Below, piece by piece: positions 53,931 to 64,000 of a stretch of 64,000 nt of DNA. The position numbers were made by a program, and so were the translations under genes. The stretch's first letter is position 1; each line of letters starts with the position of its first letter. The stretch comes from Oscarella lobularis (Eukaryota > Porifera > Homoscleromorpha > Homosclerophorida > Oscarellidae). The stretch covers positions 1,178,001 to 1,242,000 of the forward strand of contig NC_089187.1 in NCBI RefSeq assembly GCF_947507565.1, given 5' to 3'. The notes under the pieces are model-generated. The model worked only from the letters and a program-made list of their open reading frames with translations. It searched no databases and had not been told where the DNA came from.

Positions 53931-54402
53931 ACCTAACAAAGTTCTTTTTGTTCCTTGCTACCGTTTAAAAAGTGAATAAAAACGCTTTTGCTAAACCGTT
54001 GCTCTTGCGACCTTAAAAAAGTACGTTTGAAACTCATAAAAGGGCCACACAAAGTGCAGGCTCTCCGAGTCATTCCTTTAATTGATATAAAGTAATACAT
54101 TTTAATTATTGTCATAGTGTGAGCAAATTGAGACAAAATTAATTTTTAGACTTTTTCATCCTGGTGTCAAATGTATAAAATCTCTACAATCGAAATCCGA
54201 AAGAGGAACTGTTTCCGAAATAGCGAGCAGTTGGAACAAATAAATAACAAAGCAAAAAACTTTAGCGTAAGTATAGCAAGACTAGCTAAAGACTCTCAAA
54301 ATTTCCTTTTTCCATAATCCAATAAATTATTCTGCATTGGTTCAACATTTGTTACTTAATTAGTATTTGTATTCTGCGATGACGTCATCGGGACGACAGT
54401 GA
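53931..54402. other. AT-rich spacer
   Basis: Nothing recognised. Confidence 0.5.
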
Positions 54403-54680
54403 TTGTTTCGTTTGTCGGATGGATTGATAGCGCTTCAGGAACAGGCGTTTTCGAATGGAGCGACGGCGGTTATGATTCAATGCTATGATGAGATCTTTGG
54501 AGATGACGACGGCGGCGGGGAGATCAAAAGGAGTCGAAAGAAACGTGTCGACTTGGGGTTCCCTTTCGTTCGTCGCTCGCGATTGATCGATTCGCTTCTG
54601 AACGCTCTATTGTCTAGTGCGAGCGGTCGACCGGTGTCCGTCAAGAAGATGCGAATGCAATCGCTGACCCACAGCACACC
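54403..54680 (+). CDS. open frame interrupted by the P-like element
   Basis: Reads RLSDGLIALQEQAFSNGATA, then an acidic patch (GDDDGGGEIKR) and SRLIDSLLNALLSSASGRPV. No family recognised. The P-like element and its target duplication start at 54673. Skipping the element, the frame stays open for about 17 more codons from 58987. Whether it is a host exon or part of another decayed element is unknown. Confidence 0.3.
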
Positions 54681-55217
54681 ATGGATCCTAGAAAGAGAGG
54701 GATTAGAAACGCGCGTACGCTAGTGTACTTTGTGACGTACTCATGCTCGCCTCGCAACACCCCCTTGTCAGTCGCACGTGTTGGTCACTATCGAAGCCTT
54801 CGCGAGCCTAAAATACTTCCCGCGGAAGAAAGAGCTCAAAGTAAGAAAGTTGCTAAGAGGTGCCTCTACCCCTGTTCACTTGACTTGCACTCCTTTCACC
54901 TCTACCTTCTCCGCCATTTGCTCTTTTTGTCAGAGAAAACCCTCGATTCCCAGTTGTGGCGCCCTTTCTCCTTTCTCCGCTAACCTGGGTGTTTTATTTC
55001 CCTTCTCCTCTATTCAGCAAGGCCTTAGAAGTGCAAACGTCGTGGAAACCAAGAGCTTCTCGTTCGTAAGCCTGAAACACGGGGGTTTTTTCGTCAGAAA
55101 GGCCAAGGACTTTGTGTAGCATTTGTCGCCTTAGTGAATGTCTTTAACGGTAGGCAACTACCAAACCTTTTAGAGTAATCATAGTACATGTAGTGTGCAA
55201 CTGGCAGAAAATTTTCA

Positions 55218-57858
55218 ATGGGGCGAAGAAAGTTGGTCCTATCACGGCGTCCCAAAAACTTCGAACGGAAACGTCAGGCCGAACGACGTAAAAGCCTCTC
55301 AGAACGGCCGTCCAAAATTTCCGTACTACCCATTAGTGCTGTAAAGGTCTTTGTTGCTCACACATCTCTCTTTAGCGTGAGGGTACGCTGGAGCACTTCA
55401 AAAATTCCGTGTCTCTTCCCAGCGACGATTGGATAATTTCCGAGAGTGCTGATGTCCTATCAATATTTAAAATTGCCAATCGACCTGGGCCGGAGACATC
55501 TGCTGACGGTCAACCGTCCGTGGCTCGCAGTGTCACTGTTTCGTGCAATCGAAAATGGAAGGTCTTCTGCAACGGTGTCGTCATTCCTGCTGACAGTCCT
55601 CTGTTGGCCTCAACACCAAAAGAAGTTGATGTTCAGTCGCTAGAGCGCCTGCTCAAGCTTGTTCACGACGGGTCAATCTGTTCCGGAAATCCAGAGGAAA
55701 AATTTCTTTCATTGCTTCGAGCGAAAAAGGGCGTCATCAAATCGTTAGATGGCAAAGCAATAGGGGCATTAGTAGACGACAGCATCAACGACGACAGTAA
55801 CCTATTCGAGTTCCCTGACGAGTAGCTCTAGCCGTGTAAACATTCGCTTTCTTAACACACCGCAACAGGGGCTTCGGTTGCAAGGCCTTCGCAGCCGACG
55901 GAAATCAGCGGAAAAAAAACTGCGAAAATTCATCGAGAAGGAAACGGAGCATAGCGGGGTGATTCTGTCGCCAGATAATCACCAAGATCTTCAATCCATC
56001 TTGTGTGCCAACGCCGACGATATCTTCAGAGACAGTGAAAACCGGTCAATGCGACGGGTATTCTGGGATCAACAGATGAAGGCTATCAAGACCAAGAATC
56101 CTCGACAGATTCGGTGGCACCCTTTGATAATCAAATTGTGCCTCCACTTGAAATTCAAATCACCAGCTGCTTACCACTCTCTGCGACAGTCGGGAGTGCT
56201 AGTTTTGCCGTCAGAGCGAACTCTCTTCGACTACACGCACTGGTACAAGCAAGAGTCAGGCTTCATGGACGTCGTTAGCGAGCAATTGCTAAAGGAAGCC
56301 AATGTTAAGGAAAAACGGGACAGCTTCGTCGTACTATTTGACGAAATGAAAATTCGGGGAAAATCTCGTTTTCGACAAGAACACCCTCAGTCTCTTCGGC
56401 TTCATTGATCTCGGAGGCATTTCAAACGCTCTGCAGGACTTTGAAAAAAGCTTCCAGGGAAAGAGCGACGCGCCTACAGGAAACGTGGCAACACACATGT
56501 TGTCATTTTTTGTGAGGGGAATATTTACAAGCCTGAAATTTCCGTCCGCTCACTTTCCGACCAAGGGAGCATCTGCAGACGAACTGTTTCCACTAGTCTG
56601 AGAGGCAATTTTTAAATTAGAGGCCTTGGGTCTAAAAGTTATGGCGTTCACCTGCGACGGTGCCTCGACGAATCGAAAATTTTTCAAAATGCACGGAAAG
56701 CCTTCCACTTCTAGCACTATCTACAAAACGGAAAACCCACATTCGCCAGACGGGAGAGCAGTCTACTTCATGTCGGATGTTCCCCACCTTATCAAGACGA
56801 TCCGCAACTGCTGGTCGAATTCTTTTGGCTACAGCCGTTTCCGTTCTCTGTGGGTGAGTTATTAGTAGAGGCTGAGAAGTAGTATACACATAGCGCTAAT
56901 ATTGCCTGCTTTATAGAAAGACGGCTATCGTATAAGCTGGACGTACCTAGTGGATTTATACAACAAATGCCGGTCGGCTTCAGGGTTGAGTTTGCTTCCC
57001 AAATTGAAGAGGGATAATTTGTTTCTGACGTCCTACTCCAGAATGAAAGTTAATCTAGCGGCACAGGTGTGTACAGCAGAAAAATAGAACTGTAAATCAC
57101 CTTTTCTTACAAGGTTTTGAGCTCCAGCGTAGCGGCCGCTTTTCAGTATTACGATCTGGAGGAAACGAAGGAAACGGAAGTTTTCGTCAGGACAATGGAC
57201 ATTTTCTTCGACTGCATGAATGTTCGCTGTACGACAGAGGGGACTAGAAAACGGAAGCCCTTCGTGTATCCGTACCAAAGCCATGAAGACTTTCGATTCA
57301 AAGTAAACCTCGACTAATGAACAAAATCAGTGTGCCGCCAGTAATTCATCTTCTTTACAGTGGTTGAAAGAAGATTTTCTGACTTATCTGGACGACAGGG
57401 AGAAGGGTGTCAAAAGTCGTCCGGGTTACAGTGCTGCAGAAAAAAGCGTGATGCTCTTGTCGAGGGAGACTCTAGAGGGAATCAGGATTTCAGGTTTGAA
57501 TAAACACGTATTTGTACTTTTGACTTATCTATCGTTCCTAGTGCTCTCGTTTGTTGAACTTGCTCCCTTCCTTCTGTTGACGGTCCCAAATGTCGAGTAT
57601 CTGCTCAGCGAGAAATTCTCTCAAGACCCTCTTGAGGCATACTTCGGGAAACAAAGATATAAAGGAGGATCAAATTCCAACCCATCGGCCAACGAGTTTC
57701 TAAGCAATGCAGTGAGCCTGAGAGCCCAAGGGTCCGCAGCGCTTGACCCAGTTAGGGGCAACAGCAGGCCAAGTAGAGATTCACCTCTGGCTGTTGTTGA
57801 CAGCCGTCCACTCCCTAAAAAGAAGACAAGTCGAAAAAGGCTCGCGGATGAGTTTTAG
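55218..57858 (+). pseudogene. P-element-like transposase, nearly intact
   Basis: A basic first exon (MGRRKLVLSRRPKNFERKRQ) replaces the usual THAP finger, which I cannot find. Later exons carry SILCANADDIFRDSENRSMR and IRWHPLIIKLCLHLKFKSPA, VLFDEMKIR (first Asp), FTCDGASTNRKFFKMHG (second Asp), SDVPHLIKTIRNCW (the GTP-binding-side motif region), VRTMDIFFDCMNVR, and FSQDPLEAYFGKQRYKGG with the catalytic Glu, ending at 57858. Introns are short, for example about 57304-57360. Two lesions are visible: an extra G in the run at 56356-56359 shifts the frame, and TGA at 56599-56601 stops it. Without them the protein would be full length. Confidence 0.85.
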
Positions 57859-57923
57859 TAATTGCTCGCGGTTGAGTTTCACTAATTAACACAAAGTAAC
57901 AGCTCGTCGAGTAAATATTAAGG

Positions 57924-58880
57924 TTATTTTGCTTTCTTGAGCGTTCTTCGTAATGAGCCTTTTGACGGAGCCTTTGAAGAAGCTTTGTACAGCTCCATCC
58001 AGTGCCCAGCAATTGAAAATCCTCTGATTGTGAGCCATTTGTCTACAACGTCAGCGAGAAGCTCGATCGATAAATTTTCTTCTAGATCAGCGGACAATGC
58101 TCTCCATAGACGTGAAATGCAGGGGTCAGCTACTGTATTTTGAATCAAACGCTTTTTCCTGTCGTCGTCTCTCAACAAAGATTTGAGGAGAGAGGTGAGT
58201 TTGGAGCGTGTAAATTCTTCTATCTCGCGGAAAAGGAGATAAACGTCGTCTTTAATGTGAAAGAGGCCGCCTCTGTCGATGGCAGTGATCCAATCGGTTG
58301 TGTAAGTTTCGAAAGAAGCATCCTTTCCGTCGTCTGCCATTCCACTCAGACAGTCTAAAAATTGCGACGACTTTTCTGAGGTGCCTTTCTGTTTTTTTCT
58401 CAGAAGAGCTAAAGGCACGTATCCGGCAGCATAGCGGATGATGTTTTCCTCGTCCTTCGTCAGAGTGACCTTTCTAGACTGATGGGCGTCGACGTCATGT
58501 TCCGCAATCGACAAAAGAATAGACTGAAATATCTTCTGATTGCCGTGCTGTTGAATAAGTGGATCGAGAACAAGGTCGATTTCTTTCATGAATGATTTCC
58601 ATATTTCTCGAATGTCTGTTAGGCGAATCTTGTGAAATTCTCTCCAAAGTCTTTCTCGATCAATTGCTGTAGGCCCAGACAAACGAGTACTGGGGAGAAT
58701 CGCTATTTACAGCCCGTGAAAGAGCTTTGCGTTGAAGGCAGCCTTGATCGCGCTGTACTGCGGATCTTTCAACTTATCCAAGGCAGTCTGCGCCTGCTCC
58801 CGACATGTACGACTGCGATCAGAAGAATTTGCAAACGTCGGGTCCAACAAAACGGTCGAAATGAGCTCCGTGGCGGTCAT
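57924..58880 (-). CDS. second protein of the P-like element (unnamed family)
   Basis: It starts at ATG 58880 (MTATELISTVLLDPTFANSS), about 95 bp inside the right end. A short intron or small lesion lies near 58690-58710, after which the frame continues from about 58682 to 57924 for 250 residues. Landmarks are EENIIRYAAGYVPLALLRKK, FETYTTDWITAIDRGGLFHI, LWRALSADLEENL, WLTIRGFSIAGHWMELYKAS and a basic tail. The same blocks recur in the copy at 15.4-16.3 kb, so the protein is conserved between elements and not a chance frame. I see no known catalytic motif. It may regulate transposition or help bind DNA; its role is unknown. Stops of the two genes are 65 bp apart. Confidence 0.7.
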
Positions 58881-58989
58881 TGTGCTCGTCTGGTCCGGGA
58901 CTTCAGCCTACGTCCCCGAGGCGAGCATGGATCCACTAGCGTACGCGCGTTTCTAATCCCTCTCTTCTACGATTCGTGAGCACACCGAG

Positions 58990-59715
58990 GACGATGGTGA
59001 GATCACGTTTCAGAGCCCCTCCCACCAACGCGCGCGCGCCCTAGTGGGAGGGAATTACTGAATTGGATATTTATCGTGCAAGCCTTTTTAGTTCACTCGC
59101 AAACGGCAATTGCCATATAATCGATCGCCACCGAAGATATTTTTGAACAAAGGGAGTATCAACGTACGTTCGCAAAAGAGCATTTGGGGTCAGGAGACGA
59201 AATCCGATTCTTTTCTTTAGGATGTCTTAAAAATCTTCAAGATTTTCAGTAAGATTATGCTTCTATGAAAGACATATTTTTTAGTGATCCGACGTTTTGC
59301 AGTTCAGCCCACAATGCACTTTTAAAGAAAGTCTACGTAAAGAGATGGAGATGAACATCGGTGAAAAGCAAAATGGAAGATTTACAAAATCTTATTTTAA
59401 TTTTTTATGCAGGGATAATCAAATTTATCAGTCCGGAGAAAAGGCCACGCGTAAGAAGCAGCAATATCCTTTTTCTTTCAATTTAATGACTTTTTGTTAG
59501 AGGTAGTCCAATCGAAGCACTTCGACGGTAGGCGGTAATTTGTCGTTAGATTGATATTTGAGCTTTTTTGTAGTACTCGTTGAACGTGGTGGCCTAACGT
59601 GCCTTTGTCGGCGTCGCCAAGACGGCAGGCGATGTCTTTGCTGAAGAAAAGCTAAAACGTTGACCTTTATTTTTGGCACAAGTTGATGTGTTTTTGAAAG
59701 AATTAAGACCCCCAA
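58990..59715. other. spacer with a small hairpin
   Basis: A hairpin CCCTCCCAC...GTGGGAGGG with a CG-rich loop is at about 59018-59051. Otherwise AT-rich DNA with nothing recognised. Confidence 0.4.
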
Positions 59716-59915
59716 AACACCGTTGACAAAACTATACGAAGAGACGGCAGACGAATTTCCTGGCGTGAAAATCAAGAGCGTCAAGACCGGCAGCGCCAGA
59801 TTTTGGACAGAAGTGGGGTTGCGCAATTCGGCCGGCTTCTTTTTGAGAAACGCACTGGGGGTGCGTATACGGTTCAAGAGTGATTTTGAAGAGTTTTTCC
59901 AATATGTTCGCTAGG
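59715..59915 (+). repeat. dispersed repeat shared with 22.7-22.9 kb
   Basis: GGTGCGTATACGGTTCAAGA and flanking blocks match 22880 onward. A frame reads GVKIKSVKTGSARFWTEVGL and AGFFLRNALGVRIRFKSDFE. No family recognised. Confidence 0.45.
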
Positions 59916-60005
59916 CTAAAGAGGCGGAAGATTTTTTGGAACTGGTACCGCGCGACGAAAGATTTTATGACGTCTGGCACATTATAAGTTGGTTAAATTG
60001 CTTAG

Positions 60006-60593
60006 GTGAAGCAAGTCGTGCAGTATAACCTTCAACTGGTCACATATAAGAAACACGTGCCGCTTATCGAAGGATCGGAAGATCTTTTGAAGAAATCGAA
60101 GGACTGCATAAACATCGTCTCGGCGATAAAGCTCTCGCCAAGCTTCAAGGTTTGACCACTTCAAGTGTTTATTATTATTATTCTCACTCTGTTTTAGGAT
60201 TTTGAAGACTACGTTTTCGCTGTAGAAAACCAACTGAATATTGTAATGTCCGTCTTTGACGCCCTGATGGACGTCCAGCGTGTCTGGATTTCCTTGGACG
60301 GAGTATTCCGCGGAGCGTCAGCCGTTCGTGATCTTCAAAATCAAAGAATCCAATTTTGTTGGTAAACCATACGAGACTCTACTTTTCGACTAAAGACATT
60401 ATTTTTCGTTGTAGCATACTGTAAGCCAGGAGTTTCTAGGCTTGATAGAAGAAGTCAGCAAATCGCCAGTAGTGATTGACGTCATCGAAATCGCCGAGAT
60501 TCAAAGTCAGCAGGAACGTTTCACCGAAATTCTGGGTAAGATCCAAAAAGCCCTGGGAGAATACTTGGAAAGAGAGCGTGCATCTTTTCCCCG
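60006..60593 (+). pseudogene. dynein heavy-chain linker fragment, three exons
   Basis: Exon 1 (60006-60149) reads VVQYNLQLVTYKKHVPLIEG followed by SEDLLKKSKD. Exon 2 (from 60198) reads DFEDYVFAVENQLNIVMSVF, DALMDVQRVWISLDGVF. Exon 3 (60415-60593) reads [40 protein letters not shown] and ASFPR. This order, with the WxxLDGVF and KALxEYLExxRxxFPR landmarks, is the N-terminal linker of dynein heavy chains. Introns are about 48 and 50 bp. Phasing at the exon 2-3 junction fails, and the universally conserved FxFxGDxxLL segment after FPR is missing. It is a truncated duplicate rather than a working motor. Confidence 0.75.
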
Positions 60594-60599
60594 GTGAGT

Positions 60600-61060
60600 C
60601 TTGTATCTTTTTCCGCAGAGAAAAAACGCGCGGGAAGAAGGAAGCAGAAGGTACGTACCATCTTCACTGTCAAGTTCTACATATTTCTTGCATTTTGGCC
60701 GAGCTTTTTCACATAGCAGCAGAGCTACCTTCAATTAGCAGCAATACATTATTGACGTTCAAGCGTCTACTTCAAGTGAAGTAATAAATTAATTTATCTG
60801 TCATTGTGTACGCAAATTTAGGCATATTTTAGACTTGAAAATCGAGGAACAAAAACAAGAAAACGTCTTTATGAGATTATGGAGGTACCCTATTCTACGA
60901 TGAGAGGACTTTGGGATACAATGAAAGGCCACTTAAAAAAAAAACAATTTTGGAGGTTAAAAATTTTTTTCAAAAATTGCATACATTTTTTGATTGAGAC
61001 TACGTTGTGTTTGTGTTTGAAATGGTGTTTCAAGATTCGAATAATTGTTTTTTTGCTTGT
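60600..61060. other. AT-rich spacer
   Basis: Nothing recognised. Confidence 0.4.
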
Positions 61061-61067
61061 TTTTTTG

Positions 61068-61313
61068 CTACGGTATCATGGGCTCGACCAGATTCGGCTT
61101 TTCCTTCAGCCACACTTCGCAATCATTAACCATGCGGCTGATTTCGTCGGACAAGCCTGGCCACCACACTGATTCTTGGGCACGAGATCTGCATTTGACG
61201 ATCCCTATGCGACCCGAGTGAAGGCTCTCCAGCGTCTTTTGTCGGAGGCTGGGAGGAATGATGATTCTTGAACCACGAAGGAGTGTCATAGGACAATTTT
61301 TGGCCCTAAACAA
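61068..61313 (-). pseudogene. gypsy integrase zinc-binding fragment
   Basis: LLRGSRIIIPPSLRQKTLES, then LHSGRIGIVKCRSRAQESVW and WPGLSDEISRMVNDCEVW. In intact proteins the motif is HxGHxG...CxxC. Here the second His is Arg and the last Cys is Trp, so zinc binding is lost. It is an isolated relic. Confidence 0.75.
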
Positions 61314-61808
61314 TTTTTAAAAAATGTCCCAGGACAATTTTTGTCCCAGGACAGTTTTAAAAATACATTGCGCCTGCGAATCGCTGTTTGATGTATTGAT
61401 CATCTTCCACGCACGTGACGTGTTAACGGCTTTTCAACTTCATTTCCGAAGAGAATTGCCCACACACGCTAGTCTTAGTAGTCTCTCTGACGCAATAACA
61501 AAATGGCTGATGACTGTAATGCTGGGCCTTCCCGAGCCGCATAAAAACCAAGAACCGCAGTTTGGAACCACTTTTCGTAGCTACAGCAGAGCAACGCTGC
61601 TCACTGCACATTTGCTCGGTACACGAATCTCTTCAAGGTTGAGGTTTTAGTAGTACAGACTGTATAGTGCCTGTCATTCACGAGCTTGTTCTTGTTCTCA
61701 GCATCTAAAGGTGCAACATACGACCGATTTTTCCGACGCTGAAGCTAACACAAAATTTAACAAAGACAACGCCGGAGCAAAAAGTCAAAACAAAGTAAGC
61801 GGTCTACA

Positions 61809-62291
61809 ATGGAAGAGGTGGTTCTATTAGAGCTTCTGAGAAGTATTCGAAAAAGTCGGCACGACAGAAATCCGGATATCAACGACGCTCTGCTTCGTAT
61901 GATAGCAGTCGACATGCAACCCTCATCAGTCGTTAATGATCGACGATTCGTTCTCGATCCGAGGTATCAGCGAGCGAAAAAAGGACCTAAAAATTCCTCC
62001 ACTTACTTTGAGCTCTTCGATCTTCGTTCTCTTCGTCGGCGCGTCGTGTCGTCGAGCGTTCTACGCGTCTACGCACGTGCGAACGATCTGGAAGGGGAAT
62101 TCGACGCCTGCATAGCGAACAGACGCGATTGGCTTACCGTTTCGGCGTTGGAGAGACGCGTGCTTCGTGCGTGCCTCGCGCGCGTTCTCTCGCGCGATCT
62201 GCACAAAGGGAGGCTGAAATTGCACGCGAGCACTCTAGCAGGACTTACCGCGATGCGCGGTGTGGCTTCACCACGTCGTCCAGTCGAATGA
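61809..62291 (+). CDS. hypothetical open frame of 160 residues
   Basis: MEEVVLLELLRSIRKSRHDR leads into an Arg-rich sequence (FDLRSLRRRVVSSSVLRVYA, ALERRVLRACLARVLSRDLH). It has predicted helices and a strong basic bias. Not recognised; it could be an exon or a decayed element protein. Confidence 0.25.
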   Translation: MEEVVLLELLRSIRKSRHDRNPDINDALLRMIAVDMQPSSVVNDRRFVLDPRYQRAKKGPKNSSTYFELFDLRSLRRRVVSSSVLRVYARANDLEGEFDACIANRRDWLTVSALERRVLRACLARVLSRDLHKGRLKLHASTLAGLTAMRGVASPRRPVE

Positions 62292-63470
62292 GTCCGGACA
62301 CGCGCTCGCGAGAGAATGAAATTTTGTGTGCGATGCTCTCTCGCTTGTTGCGCGAGGCATCGAACGGCCGACCAATGGGATGACACGCTGCTTCGGAATA
62401 ATGATAGTTCGGCAGCAGAACGATTTGATTACATGGGAAAGTCCTTTGACCAGTGTTCCGTGTGTGCGGCATTACCCTCACCAAATATTGTCATTTCCGG
62501 TTACGTCCAAAAAAGAAAATTCGAATACTGAATTTGGTGGAATAAATACCGCCTTCTATATACACACTGGCATTTTTGCTAGCTGGTTATTGTAGCGTCA
62601 TAGATATGATGACCTTTGCTGCATGAAAAAACTAAGAACGTAATAATTACGATGTAGCCTTAGGCTTCCTTTTCTAGTTGTTTATTTTAATATGCAGGAA
62701 AAGGAAAAAACGAAATATATTAAAAAATTCTTGTCTGAAATGCCTTCAGTCGATCAGCTTTGAGCTGACTTTTCCAATATCTGATAACAACTGATGAGTT
62801 TTCCGGGAGGATTCTCCTTGTACATACGTCTGTGTCCTCTAAGGCAGAAGATGTGTCCAGAAAACCTATAAGATTAATTATTATTTTAATAATATTGTAT
62901 CGCTAATTTCAGTGATTGACTACCTACTGACTACGGATATTTTGACTGCACACGTGAGGCTGGCCCGTTTCTCAAACTGATGCTGTTCAAAAGCCAAAGA
63001 TGACGTATTGACCCACAAGACACACCCCCTTCGGAAAAACTCGATTTGTACTCTGCATGAACTCTAGCTTACTTTTTCGTCTTCTTTTCGCTTTGTTTGC
63101 CGTTTGCTTCGCATATTTGCTCATCCTGTGGTCGATTGGAGGACGCCATTGTCCGTTTTCGCCCATGCGGGTTTTTATGCAGCGAACCTACGCTCCAAAA
63201 AAGCATTAATCGCTGCAGATTAGGCGCTAGAGCCTTTTAGATTTAACTGCGTAGTCACGTAGGAGTCATTTCGATAACGGTCCTCGCGGATAGCCATTTT
63301 TCTCAGCGAACGTGCTAGTCTATCGTACACGTCGGGTTCTTTCTTGGATAATCTACGCTAAGCCGGCGTCGCGAAACGACAAACGATGCCAAAAAGAAGA
63401 AGAAAGGCGATCGCGAGGCTTTCTCTGCAATCTTGAACGCCATGACGTCACGCGAGCAGCATGAATCTCA
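62292..63470. other. spacer without recognised genes
   Basis: Only short frames. AT-rich between 62600 and 62950. Confidence 0.4.
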
Positions 63471-63479
63471 TTATCTTGC

Positions 63480-64000
63480 ATCATTTCATTGCCAGAAATA
63501 AATTGCTGAATCGACTGCCGCCAGGAAAACGCGTCAAACCGGTATTGAAACCGGTTTGCGAAAAATTTCCAACCAATCAAAGCGTTAGCTGACCCGAGCC
63601 GCCAAACTGTGATAGAAGCGCGACTCCCAAAAATGTACGCAAACGTGGTCCAGAGAATCAAAAGTGATCTTTCGGTTGGTTTCCTTGGTGGCACTTACAT
63701 GCGACATCTGGACGTCGCGTGCTACCCAAGAGTATTTATCTATAACCTGTCACTACATGGACCGTGACTGGAACCTTCGCTCGTACGTTCTCGAGACTAT
63801 CGATTTCTCTATTGATCACACTTCGGAAAACGTCGCCGCTGGGTTTGTAAACGTTACTGAAGCGCGGGACATAAAAAAGAAAAGGTCGACGCATTTGTCA
63901 CAGATAACGCTGCAAACATACGTAAAGCAGTTGGAGCATTGAAGTGGGTTTGCTTTGCCCACACGCTCGATCTAGTCGTGATGGAAGCGATGAAGAATTT
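63480..64000 (+). pseudogene. hAT transposase (ZBED-like), running off the window
   Basis: Blocks in order: PSRQTVIEARLPKMYANVVQ (about 63590), VALTCDIWTSRATQEYLSIT (catalytic Asp in CDIW, about 63690), DRDWNLRSYVLETIDF, HTSENVAAGF, then DAFVTDNAANIRKAVGALK (second Asp) and CFAHTLDLVVMEAMKN at the edge. These are the diagnostic motifs of ZBED-type hAT transposases. Two frameshifts are needed (near 63665 and 63880), so this copy is broken. The dimerisation half lies beyond 64000. Confidence 0.85.

Larger units (their letters stand above)
54681..58978. mobile_element. complete P-like transposon with two convergent genes, 4.3 kb
   Basis: AGCACACC at 54673-54680 and at 58979-58986 is a perfect 8-bp target duplication, the P-superfamily length. 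The ends (ATGGATCCTAGAAAGAGAGG and CACGAATCGTAGAAGAGAGG) share GAGAGGGATTAGAAACGCGC and continue inward to CATGCTCGCCTCG on both sides. Inside are a P-like transposase (plus) and a second, unnamed gene (minus) meeting tail to tail. The transposase carries one frameshift and one stop, so this copy is probably inactive but recently so. Confidence 0.9.

Noticed and set aside
59723-59914. Upstream dynein exon
   Set aside because: The sequence does not match dynein and is shared with a dispersed repeat at 22.8 kb.

Overview
The window comes from a eukaryotic, almost certainly animal, genome. Open reading frames are broken by short introns with GT...AG borders; those I could place are mostly 44-60 bp. 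There are no bacterial operons and no rRNA genes. Most of the 64 kb is built from transposable elements of kinds common in early-branching marine animals (sponges, cnidarians): ZMYM1- and ZBED-like hAT, pogo/Tigger/Jerky, P-like, ISL2EU, Tc1, RecQ-carrying elements with a DUF6589 protein, Helitron, LINEs, gypsy and a DIRS-style gag. A sponge is my best guess, from protein flavour and intron size only; I cannot name a species.

Layout. 0-7 kb: remains of pogo/Tigger, integrase-core, hAT and P-like transposases. 7.2-7.8 kb: a foldback MITE with a 9-bp target duplication. 8.9-10.5 kb: the end of a LINE with a restriction-like endonuclease. 10.5-13.6 kb: a gypsy-like LTR element whose pol core is replaced by a coiled coil. 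14.5-15.2 kb: a second Jerky/pogo relic. 15.3-18.4 kb: two P-like elements. 18.4-20.4 kb: a HECT ubiquitin ligase gene. 20.7-22.3 kb: a DIRS-style gag relic. 23.9-25.4 kb: a LINE cut off near the next element. 25.4-30.5 kb: a complete 5.06-kb element carrying a DUF6589 protein and a RecQ helicase. 30.6-41 kb: pogo, kinase, unknown genes, a solo LTR and a gypsy integrase relic. 41.7-46.2 kb: a Tigger element interrupted by an apparently intact ISL2EU element. 46-50.4 kb: P-like, foldback, IS630-like and Tc1 elements. 50.7-54 kb: RPA-like and Helitron pieces around large palindromes. 54.7-59.0 kb: a complete P-like element with perfect 8-bp target duplications. 59-64 kb: a dynein heavy-chain fragment, a gypsy relic and a hAT transposase running off the end.

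The most interesting systems are three two-gene DNA transposons: DUF6589 plus RecQ at 25.4 kb, YqaJ nuclease plus THAP transposase at 42.0 kb, and P-like transposase plus an unnamed second protein at 54.7 kb. They are unrelated, yet share one plan: each gene starts at one terminal inverted repeat and the two genes meet tail to tail, with 5, 8 and 65 bp between stop codons. In the DUF6589/RecQ element the 225-bp inverted repeats run right up to both start codons, so each repeat probably serves as both transposition end and promoter. Its terminal signature (TAGYCTCG, then a hairpin) recurs in the foldback MITE at 7.2 kb, which has the same 9-bp target duplication length. The second protein of the P-like element recurs, in the same convergent arrangement, in another copy at 15.3 kb.

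All family assignments were made by eye from remembered family motifs; no search was run.
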